Of a DNA stretch of 64,000 bases, positions 35,664 to 43,462 are shown in pieces. Position 1 is the first letter of the stretch. Every line of letters starts with the position of its first letter. Both the position numbers and the translations under genes were made by a program. Source of the stretch: Candidatus Alcyoniella australis (GTDB lineage: Bacteria; Lernaellota; Lernaellaia; JAVCCG01; Alcyoniellaceae); the NCBI GenBank assembly GCA_030765605.1, contig JAVCCG010000119.1, positions 62,001-126,000 of the forward strand. The letters are read 5' to 3'. The notes beneath the pieces are model-generated. The model saw only the letters and a list, made by a program, of their open reading frames with translations, made no database searches and was not told the origin of the DNA.

Positions 35664-36307
35664 TTGTCGATCCCTTTCTGTTGACGATAGGCGATCAGGT
35701 TGTTCAGCGTTTGGACTACGACGGCGGGTAGCTCGTCGCCCTGGCATTTACACGTTCCTGAGTTGATCTGCAACACCTGCTCGACCCAGATGCTCGGGGT
35801 GCGCTCGACCAGCAGTTTCTCGGATAGGTCCTTGGCCTCTTCCAGGCGCTGCTCAACGTACGGTGCGTTGCGCTGGCTTGCGTACTGTTGTTGCAAACCG
35901 CATTGCTCGGCGATCAGGTTAAGGATCTCGCGGTCGTCGATATCGACCTGGGAGACGAACCTGGCTTTAAACAGCCGCTCCAGGGCTTCCTGCTCCTTGC
36001 CGTGCTGCGCGGCGACCAGCACCAGCCGGATCGCCTCCAGACCTTCGCTGCCGTGGACGTAGGGCACCCACGAAAACTCGACGCGGCCGGCGAACTGCTC
36101 GAACGCGCCGTGGGAATACTTGTGAAACAGGTGGCAGTTGCTGCACGTCGGGTTGTAGAAAATCTGCACGTGCAACACGCCGGGATTCAGCAGCTGGGCT
36201 TGCGAACCCACGAGCAGGTACTGCCCCTCGAACGGATGCTCGGCAGCCGAGGCGGCCGTGCACGCGATCAGCGACAGGACCACGATCAACGATATTCTGT
36301 ACAGCAT
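35660..36307 (-). CDS. Exported thioredoxin-fold protein with CSNC motif
   Basis: 215 residues from the ATG at 36307, which follows GGGAGG; the frame is open upstream but without coding character. A signal peptide (LVVLSLIACTAASA region) is followed by VLHVQIFYNPTCSNCHLFHKYS, a CxxC redox site at the start of a thioredoxin/DsbA-like fold, a helical insert, and the cis-Pro loop ERTPSIWVEQ. Two further Cys form a CKC near the C-terminus. Being coupled to fdhE it may act in periplasmic or membrane disulfide/haem chemistry for the formate dehydrogenase (inference). Confidence 0.75.
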   Translation of the reverse strand: MLYRISLIVVLSLIACTAASAAEHPFEGQYLLVGSQAQLLNPGVLHVQIFYNPTCSNCHLFHKYSHGAFEQFAGRVEFSWVPYVHGSEGLEAIRLVLVAAQHGKEQEALERLFKARFVSQVDIDDREILNLIAEQCGLQQQYASQRNAPYVEQRLEEAKDLSEKLLVERTPSIWVEQVLQINSGTCKCQGDELPAVVVQTLNNLIAYRQQKGIDK

Positions 36308-36408
36308 TGCGCGCCTCCCTGAGAAACTTGTATCAGATCGCAATCGCTTAGTCAGGCCCCGACTCGACGGACCGATCTGCGAACGGCCTCGGGGTAGCTC
36401 CAAGTTGC

Positions 36409-36435
36409 AAAAAGGGCCCCGGTCGCCCGGGGCCC
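36409..36435 (-). terminator. Rho-independent terminator after fdhB
   Basis: On the minus strand GGGCCCCGG-GCGA-CCGGGGCCC is a perfect 9-bp stem followed by TTTTT (36413-36409). It separates fdhAB from the thioredoxin-fold/fdhE pair; the plus strand has AATTTT after the same stem. Confidence 0.85.
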
Positions 36436-36461
36436 AATTTTAATCGTCGCTCGTCGCCGAC

Positions 36462-37103
36462 CTAGGAAAAATGGTCGGACTCGTCTGAGACTAAAATCCA
36501 TTTAACGTGCGTGTCGTCGTCCGGATAGAGCTTGGCCTTGGGGTACTGGGCCTTGACTTTCGCCAGACGTGCCTTGGCCTTGGCCAGCATCGCGTCTTTG
36601 TCGCCGAAGGTCAGCGTACCCGTGGGGCAGGCCTGCACGCAGGCAGGCAACAAGCCGTCGCTGATCCGGTCGATGCACAGGTTGCACTTGACCAGCGTGC
36701 CGTCTTTGCGCGCCGTGGGGATGCCGTAGGGGCAGCTGCCGAACACGCTCTCGAGGCTCTCGCCCTTGCTCTTGTCGGTGAACAAGATCGCGCCGGTCGC
36801 CTCGTCTTTGATGATCGACTCGGAACTCGCGTCGCCGGCCTTGGTGCCGTAACGGCAGTAGGGATCGGCGCAGTGTCGACACTGTTGCTTGGTGAAGATC
36901 CAGTTGATGCCGTAGTCGGCGCCGTTGGGGACCTCCTTGAAGTTGACCATCGTCCAGGTGTCGCCGTCGACCTTGGGCGGATTTTGGTAGGTGCCGGTGA
37001 AGGTGGTCTTCACGGCTTTGTTTTGGTTCCACTGCTTGCATGCGACTTGGCAGCCGCGGCACGCCGTGCACTTACTGGTGTCGATGAGCATCATTTTGGC
37101 CAT
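36462..37103 (-). CDS. fdhB: Formate dehydrogenase iron-sulfur (beta) subunit
   Basis: 213 residues. Cysteine groups CTACRGCQVAC, CRHCADPYC, SCPYG, and CNLC...CVQAC make twelve cysteines, enough for three [4Fe-4S] clusters, as in the Desulfovibrio two-subunit enzymes. The start MAKMMLIDTSKCTACRGC fits that family. No signal peptide is visible, so it should be carried across with the Tat-targeted alpha subunit. There is no C-terminal membrane helix, so the pair looks soluble and periplasmic. Strong GGGGGGAG ribosome site, 13 bases after fdhA. Confidence 0.93.
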   Translation of the reverse strand: MAKMMLIDTSKCTACRGCQVACKQWNQNKAVKTTFTGTYQNPPKVDGDTWTMVNFKEVPNGADYGINWIFTKQQCRHCADPYCRYGTKAGDASSESIIKDEATGAILFTDKSKGESLESVFGSCPYGIPTARKDGTLVKCNLCIDRISDGLLPACVQACPTGTLTFGDKDAMLAKAKARLAKVKAQYPKAKLYPDDDTHVKWILVSDESDHFS

Positions 37104-37116
37104 TGTAACTCCCCCC

Positions 37117-40100
37117 TCATACCTTTTTGAGGTCGACGAGGAACGTCTTGAACTCAGGTATGCGCGTGTTTACGTCGCCCACGTGCGGAGTCAAGACATT
37201 GGCCGAGTCGCCGCTACATACGCCGCAGAAGCCCCAATGCCAGGGAATCCCGACTTGCTCGACCATATTGCCGTCGATGTTTAACGGTTTGAAGCGGCTG
37301 GTCACGCAGGCTTTGGCGATCATCGATCCTCGCGGATTCCAGATTTTCACCAGCTCTCCGTTTTCGATTCCCTTGACCTTGGCCAGCTCCTGGCTCATCT
37401 CGACGAAGACCTCGGGCATCAGCTCGGCCAGCCACGGCAGGTGGCGGGTCATCGCGCCGGCTTGCCAGTGCTCGGAGACGCGGTAGGTTGTCGCCACGTA
37501 CGGGAAATCTTTGGGGTCGGCGAACTTGCCGGAGCCTCCGGCATAGACGTAGACCGCCGGGCTGTTTTGCACGTTGGGGTGCAGCTTATTGATGGCCGGG
37601 CTTTCCATTGCCTCGTAGAACTCGGGGAACGGTCCATCGGCCAGGCCCATGCCGAACAGTCGGGCCACGCCCTCGTTCTTCATGATGAACGGATAGCGCG
37701 TGTTGTCCTGATTCATCGGCGGCCAACCGCCGTCGGGCACGTCTCCGACCCACTTCTTGGTATCGGGGTTCCAGCTGATGACTGCTTTGTCCGGATCCCA
37801 CGGTTTGCCGTCCAGATCGACTGATGCGCGGTTGTAGATGATCCGGCGGTTGATCGGCCAGCACCAGGTCCAATCGGGGTAGAGCCCGATGCCGCTGGGA
37901 TCTTTTTTACCGCGGCGGGCCATCATATTGCCCTTCTCGGTGTACGAGCCGCAATACAGCCAGTTGCCCGAGGCGGTGGAACCGTCGGCCTTGAGTTTGC
38001 CGAAGCTGGAGAACTGCTCGCCCGTGGCCACGTCGTAGCCGTTGATCTCTTTGGCTACGCGGTGGATGTCCACGTGGCCGTGGTCGTCGCCGTAGGGCCA
38101 GTAGAGGTTGATGATCGGATCGGCGAACGGACCCTTGTCCGCGGTGTAGAGCTTCTTGATCTCGCCGTAGAGCCGGTGCACGATCCAGGCGTCGTCCATG
38201 GCGTCGCCCAGGGCGTCGCCTGCTTTGTAACGCCACTGCACCCAGCGTCCGGAGTTGGAGATCGAACCCTCTTTCTCCATGCTCGCCACTGCCGGCAGCC
38301 TGAAGACCTCGGTCTTGATCTCGCGCGGGTTGACGCCCTCGCGCTTCCAGAACACGGACGTTTCGGTCTCCCAGAGGTCGACCGCCACCATCCAATCGAG
38401 TTTGGAAAGCGCGTTGCGCTCCAGCTCGGCGTTGGGGCCGCCGACCGCGGGGTTCTGACCGAAGAAGAAAGCGCCCTTGATCTTGCCTTCGTCCATCGCC
38501 TCGAACAGGCTGATGTGCGAGTAGTTGCCGCCGCGCTTGGGCAGCCAGGAATATCCGAATTGGTTGTCAGCGGTGGCATTGGGGCCGTAGAACGCCTTGA
38601 GCATGCTGACCGTGTATTTGCGGCCGTTGCTCCACCAGTCGGCGCTCTTGGGATCGAAGTTTTTCCCCTCGTAGTAGGTCTTGCAATAGCCGTCGAGGGT
38701 CTGGTCCGCTTCCTGCGGGCACTTGAGGTAGCCGGGCAGGATGTGGAACAGCAGGCACATGTCGGTCGAACCCTGGACGTTGCTCTCGCCTCGCAGAGCG
38801 TTGATACCGCCGCCGGCGCGTCCGATGTTGCCCAACAGCAGTTGCAGGATCACGTAGGAACGAATGTTCTGCGTGCCGTAGGTGTGCTGGGTAGCGCCCA
38901 TGGCGTACATGATCGTGGCCACCTTGTCGGACTTGCCGGTGGAGGCGAAGGTCTTGCACACCTCGACGTAGGTGTCCTGGGGGCAGCCGGTGATCGCGCT
39001 GACCGTGGCCGCGTCGTAGCGGCTGAAGTGCTCCTTGAGCAGGTTCCAGACGCAGTTGGGATCGCTGAGCGTCATGTCGCGCTTGGGTACGCCGTTGGCG
39101 TCGAGCTGGTACTGCCAGCTGGCCTTGTCGTTGTAGCTGCGCTTGGACTCGTCAAAGCCCGAGAAGATGCCCTCGTCGAACGAGTACTTGGGATCGATCA
39201 GGTACGATGCGTTGGTGTAGTGCTTGACGTAGTCCCCGTGTTGCAGGTTGTTCTGCAGCACGTAGTTGATCATGCCGCCGACAAAGGCGACGTCGGTGCC
39301 CGAACGCAGCGGTGCGTAGATATCGGATCTAGCGCTGGTCCTGGTGAAACGGGGATCGACGTTGATCAGCTTAGCGCCCTTTTCCATGGCGCGGGTGATC
39401 CACTTAAAACTGATCGGATGGTTTTCCGCGGCATTGCTGCCGATGATCAATACGACGTCCGAATGCTGGAGGTCGATCCAGTGATTCGTCATCGCGCCTC
39501 TTCCGAATGACTCCGCCAAACTGGCGACAGTGGAAGAGTGTCATATTCGGGCCTGATGTTCTAAGTAGACGACTCCCAGCGCGCGCATGAACTTGGAGAG
39601 CAGGAAGCACTCCTCGTTGTCCAGCGACGCGCCGCCGAGGCTGGCGATCGCCTCGGTGCGGTTGATCACCTGGCCCTTGTCGTTGTGCGTCTTCCACGAT
39701 TCGTCGCGCGTCTTTTTAACGCGCTGGGCGATCTGCGAAAGTGCCCAGTCCCAGCTGACCTTCTTGAACTTGGTCGCGCCCGGAGCGCGATACTCGACCT
39801 TTTCAAGTCGGGCCCGATTGGGGTTGTTGGCGATCTGGTAGATCGCGGAGCCTTTGCTGCACAGCGAGCCTTCGTTGATCGGATGGTCGGGGTCGCCCTC
39901 GACGTTGATCACCGTAAGCCTGCCGTTGACCGCGCGCGAATGCACGATCAGGCCGCAGCCGACTCCGCAATAGGGGCAGATCGACGTGCTCTCAGTGGTG
40001 CCGGCGAGCTTGCCCATTTTGGCGCTGTAGGCGTAGACGTTCGAGACGTTGACGCCAGGCATCCCGGCGAGGACCAAGACACTGGCCGCGCCCGATACCG

Positions 40101-40128
40101 TGATGAATTTTCTGCGGGTAACTTTCAT
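37117..40128 (-). CDS. fdhA: Formate dehydrogenase alpha subunit, selenocysteine-containing, Tat-exported
   Basis: 1003 residues if the UGA at codon 196 is read as selenocysteine. It begins with a Tat signal (TRRKFITVSGAASVLVLAG), then CPYCGVGC (51-58) and a later SLCSKG for one [4Fe-4S] cluster. The catalytic segment reads EHQARI-Sec-HSSTVA followed by FGRGAMTNHWIDL, exactly where other formate dehydrogenases carry Sec or Cys. After the UGA the same frame continues for 801 codons through molybdopterin/tungstopterin-binding domains to the C-terminal dinucleotide-binding domain. A GGAGGAG ribosome site precedes the ATG. It oxidises formate, or reduces CO2, in the periplasm with fdhB. No selA, selB, selC or cytochrome subunit is nearby. 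Confidence 0.95.
39498..39538 (-). promoter_or_regulatory. Bacterial SECIS hairpin of fdhA
   Basis: Two bases after the UGA, CTCTTCC (39538-39532) pairs perfectly with GGAAGAG (39504-39498). Within it CGCCA-GTT-TGGCG (39526-39514) makes a 5-bp apical stem with a GU in the loop, the feature SelB recognises in E. coli fdhF-type elements. Distance and size match bacterial SECIS elements inside the coding region. Confidence 0.88.
39541..39543 (-). other. In-frame UGA selenocysteine codon (residue 196 of FdhA)
   Basis: TGA on the minus strand between codons for RI and HSSTV, at the residue that ligates Mo/W in this family. Confidence 0.93.
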
Positions 40129-40298
40129 GTTAAGTCACTCCTCCTTCTTATTTGAGGCGTGCCTGAGACTCTATTTGTTAAATTTTTGCCGCTGGTCGCC
40201 GTGCTTGTTGACCCCCTTTTAAGGCGACGACGAATTGCTGCTTTATTCTTTTGGTAAATAGTCTTCGCAGGGTTTTCCCGACAAACGATTGAATGTAC

Positions 40299-40328
40299 TT
40301 ATTAGCGGACCCAGCAGGGGGATGTCAA
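40299..40328 (-). promoter_or_regulatory. Possible promoter of the fdhAB operon
   Basis: Minus-strand TTGACA (40328-40323), an 18-base spacer and TAATAA (40304-40299). The leader to the fdhA ATG would be about 165 bases and AT-rich. The -35 is perfect, the -10 is weak. Confidence 0.4.
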
Positions 40329-40365
40329 TATGCTTTATTAGACATGTTGCTGTGAAATAACTGGA

Positions 40366-41463
40366 TTATTTTGATTTCAAGCCGCTCTTGCCGCGTCCGC
40401 TGGATCGGGCCTGCGAGCGTTCGCAGAGGAAGTCGGCGATGCGGTCCCAAACCAGCACCGGCGCCTCGCTTCCCGCGACCATCCCGATGTGCCCCAGGGG
40501 CACCTGTTCGAGGATAATCTGCGCGGCCTCGGGCAGCATCGTGCGTACCGCCTCGACGCTGGCCCGCGGCGCGATCTTGTCCTTGGTCCCCGAGAAGACC
40601 TGGACCGAACTGGGGATATGGCCCAGGTCGACGATCCGGCCGCCGATCTTCAGCCGCTTGCCGCGCAGCTTGTCCTCGATGATGAAGTCCTGGACGAACT
40701 GCTTGAACGCCTCTGCCGGGTAGGGGATGAAGCTCCCGACCCAGTCGTTGATCGACTCGTAGCCCGCGACCCACTCGCGGTCCCAGTAGTTCAGCGCCAG
40801 CTCCACGTAGCGCCAAACGGTGGTCGCCGGCGAGATCAGCCGGAAGCCGTTGATCGTCAGAATCGGCGGGATGTTGCCCACGACGTCGACGAAGATTTGC
40901 AGCGGCAGCTGTCCGAGGGTCGCCAGAATGTTGAACGGAAACATCTGCGAGAAGTCGACCGGACTGCCCAGGGTCACCAGGTTGCGCACGCGATTCTCAT
41001 CGGCGTACAGCGCGCAGGCCAGGTAGCTCATGATCCCGCCCATGCTCCAGCCGACCAGGCTCAGCTCGCTGCTGCCCGAGAGCTCGGCAATCCGCCGCAT
41101 GGCGCTGGGGATGAAGTCGGTGACGTAGTCGTCGACCGTGATCGTGCGGTCCTCGGGCTTGGGAATGCCGAAGTCGATCAGGTAGACGTCGAGGCCGGCC
41201 TCCATCAGGTACTGGATCATCGAGTGTCCGGCGCGTAAATCGAAGATCGTCGGCTGGACCATCAAGGGCGGCACGATCAGCACCGGCAGCGGCAGCACCT
41301 CGCGGATCGGCTGGTAGTGGCGCAGCGAGGCCTTTTCCCACATCTGGACGATGCTGCTGGGCGTACGCAGTCTGGGCGTCAACGGCCCCAGGAGTACTCG
41401 TTCGCCCAGGTGCATTCCGCGCAACAGTGCGCGCGTGGTCTCGCGTGCCAGCAGGTTCATCAT
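40366..41463 (-). CDS. PHA synthase-like alpha/beta hydrolase with Ser nucleophile
   Basis: 365 residues (an ATG one codon later is equally possible). It follows class III PhaC along its length: VLIVPPLMVQPTIFDL, VYLIDFGIP, DDYVTDFIPSAM, and LGHIGMVAG for the catalytic His, with Asp in SGTKDKIAP. The lipase box is GWSMGG (Ser140), where polymerising PhaC has Cys. It may therefore be a hydrolase or acyltransferase rather than a polyester synthase, or a PhaC variant using Ser. No phaE partner is adjacent; a PHB-type regulator is at 59113. Confidence 0.8.
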   Translation of the reverse strand: MMNLLARETTRALLRGMHLGERVLLGPLTPRLRTPSSIVQMWEKASLRHYQPIREVLPLPVLIVPPLMVQPTIFDLRAGHSMIQYLMEAGLDVYLIDFGIPKPEDRTITVDDYVTDFIPSAMRRIAELSGSSELSLVGWSMGGIMSYLACALYADENRVRNLVTLGSPVDFSQMFPFNILATLGQLPLQIFVDVVGNIPPILTINGFRLISPATTVWRYVELALNYWDREWVAGYESINDWVGSFIPYPAEAFKQFVQDFIIEDKLRGKRLKIGGRIVDLGHIPSSVQVFSGTKDKIAPRASVEAVRTMLPEAAQIILEQVPLGHIGMVAGSEAPVLVWDRIADFLCERSQARSSGRGKSGLKSK

Positions 41464-41532
41464 TTCGTCGTGCGCATTTGGACCCGAATTTTACACGCCG
41501 CAACGGCTTGGGCCAACAGCTACGGCGATTGG

Positions 41533-43143
41533 TCAGGCCTGCAGGGTCTCGCGCAGCTGCTCAAACAGCTTGTCGATCTGCCAGGGGTAGGGGATCTCGC
41601 CCTTGATCGTGGAGGGGTCGAGGTCCAACGTTGCGTCGTCGCCGTTCGACCGTTCGTTTTGCAGCAGCAGACACGGTCGGCTGAAGATGGTCCGCTGCGC
41701 CTCGGAGCCCTGGGCCAGGTGCTCGTCGTTGATCAAGCCCTTTTCGATCAACGCCAGGTCGAAACCGCCGCGCAGGGCCGAAATGGCGGCCTTATCAAGA
41801 TCGTCGGCCGCGAGCACCCGGTATCCGGCCGATCGTAGGCAGTCGTACAGCGCTGCCGAGCGTTGGTTCGCCGCGGCCACCAGCAACAGCTTGGTTTGGG
41901 CGACCCGCGCCCCGGCGAGCACGCGCCGCAAGCGCTCGAGTTCGATCAACGGGGCGTCGTCGCGCAGCCGCAGGCCCGGCTGTTGCGGCAGGATCGCGCT
42001 GAAGGTCGAGCCGCTGCCGGGCAGCGAGTCTACGAGGATCGCGCCGCCCGCGCGTTCCATGATCCGGGCGGCCACGGTCAGACCCAGCCCGCCCGCCGCG
42101 GCAGAGCGCTTGGTGCTGAACATCGGCTCGAAGATCCGTTCCAGATCCTGCTCCTCGATCCCCATGCCCGCGTCGCGCACGCTGATGATGGTCAGCGGCG
42201 GCGCGGAGGATTCGAGCGACTCCAGCCGTTCGAGCATCGCGGCCGCGGTGGGAGTAGGGCGATGGGACGCGACGATTCCCAGCGCCTCTTGGCGGCTCAC
42301 GCTGCGCGCCTCAAGGTGGACCTGCTCGCCCTCCTGCGAGGCCTCCAGCGCGTTGCGCAGCAGGTGCAGTAGGACCGTTGTCAGCAGCTCGTCGGGCAGC
42401 AGGCTGCACGCCTCGGGCTCGACCAAAGTCCTGACGGCGATCCTGCTGCGCGAGATTTCTTTGTCCAAATCGCCCAAGGCAGAGGTTACGGCGTTGTTCA
42501 CCGGCAGTGGTTCTGCGGACGGTTCGACCTCTGCGGACAGAACCTTGAGGCTGCCGAGGATCTGGCGCACGCGCAACAATTGGTGCCGCGCGACCTGGGC
42601 GCAACGTTTGTAGGCGTCCGCGCTCTTGGTGACCAACGCCAGGCCGGCGTGGCTCAACACGTCGCCGATCATCTCCGAGAGCGTCGTCAGCTGGTTGCTG
42701 CAAATGCGGTCGAGCAGCGCCAGGCGGTCGGACTGTATCAGCCGCCGGATCAGTGCCAGATGCTCGGTGTTGTCACGGATGCTGATCAGCACGTGCCGGT
42801 CGGTCCAGTCATCGACAGGGCTCATCTCGCACTTTGCCGAGAACAGCCGCCCCTGTTTGGACAGAAAGACCTCTTTGGCGCAGTTTCCCGGACGCTCCGC
42901 GTATTCCGACAGTCCGTGCCCCTGCAACTCGTTCAAGTCGTCGAACAGCTCGGGCAGCAGGCTGCTCAGGTCGGCCCCCTGGAGCCTGGCTGATCCGATC
43001 AGCTCGCGCAGCCCGCGATTGGCCAATACGATCGTGCAGTCGTTGTCGCAGATCGCCAACGCCTGCGGCAGACTATCGAGCAGCGCCTGGACTGCCGGAT
43101 TGTTCAGCTCGATCAAGTTCTGCATCGAGGTCACCTTCAACAC
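41533..43143 (-). CDS. PAS/HATPase sensor protein with degenerate H-box and receiver
   Basis: 536 residues (start ATG 43143; a second ATG six codons later is possible). A PAS-like domain (about 18-130, ALAICDNDCTIVLANRGLREL) precedes a helical dimerisation region and a HATPase domain with LLHLLRNALEAS, VRDAGMGIEEQDLERIFEPMFSTK and GGLGLTVAARIMERAGG. The expected H-box, normally AHEINNPL after DRLALLG, reads DRLALLDRICSNQLTTLSEM with no His. The C-terminal ~110 residues look like a receiver (KLLLVAAANQRSAAL) but lack the acidic pair, and the phospho-site reads LIEKG. Signalling without phosphotransfer, or ATP-binding only, is likely (inference). Confidence 0.8.
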   Translation of the reverse strand: MLKVTSMQNLIELNNPAVQALLDSLPQALAICDNDCTIVLANRGLRELIGSARLQGADLSSLLPELFDDLNELQGHGLSEYAERPGNCAKEVFLSKQGRLFSAKCEMSPVDDWTDRHVLISIRDNTEHLALIRRLIQSDRLALLDRICSNQLTTLSEMIGDVLSHAGLALVTKSADAYKRCAQVARHQLLRVRQILGSLKVLSAEVEPSAEPLPVNNAVTSALGDLDKEISRSRIAVRTLVEPEACSLLPDELLTTVLLHLLRNALEASQEGEQVHLEARSVSRQEALGIVASHRPTPTAAAMLERLESLESSAPPLTIISVRDAGMGIEEQDLERIFEPMFSTKRSAAAGGLGLTVAARIMERAGGAILVDSLPGSGSTFSAILPQQPGLRLRDDAPLIELERLRRVLAGARVAQTKLLLVAAANQRSAALYDCLRSAGYRVLAADDLDKAAISALRGGFDLALIEKGLINDEHLAQGSEAQRTIFSRPCLLLQNERSNGDDATLDLDPSTIKGEIPYPWQIDKLFEQLRETLQA

Positions 43144-43462
43144 CCCAGGCTTAAGTGACGCGACCCCTCGATATCCGGCCTATCTCGCCCGATTCGAGAT
43201 CACTTCACAACTCACGTTAAACATTTGATGCATCTGTGATGCCAATCACTAGATGTAATTATCGTCATGAAAGTGAAGGGCAATAGCAACATTATCAATT
43301 AAATAGGCTTTATTAGGACAGGAAATAAACCCAAGCCGGATTACGTTTCGTAACATCGGGAGTCACGGTCGGCATGCAAAAGCAAGTACTTTAATATTTT
43401 TGCTCGCGTGACCTATACTGTGCCTTGGTGCTCAATCCGAGGTGCTCAATTCGAGGTGGCTG
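43144..43462. other. Intergenic region, no gene (319 bases)
   Basis: AT-rich gap between divergent genes. No open frame with coding bias or RNA gene seen. Just before the next ATG the 14-base unit GGTGCTCAATYCGA occurs twice in tandem (from about 43427), followed by a partial third unit GGTGGC that contributes to the ribosome site. A -10-like TATACT lies upstream of it, without a clear -35. Confidence 0.6.

Noticed and set aside
38062-39510. A 482-codon frame antisense to fdhA
   Set aside because: Shadow of a strongly conserved gene; no recognisable motif.
39541-39543. Reading the UGA in fdhA as a nonsense mutation (pseudogene)
   Set aside because: The frame continues intact for 801 codons, the UGA is at the known Sec site and a SECIS hairpin follows.
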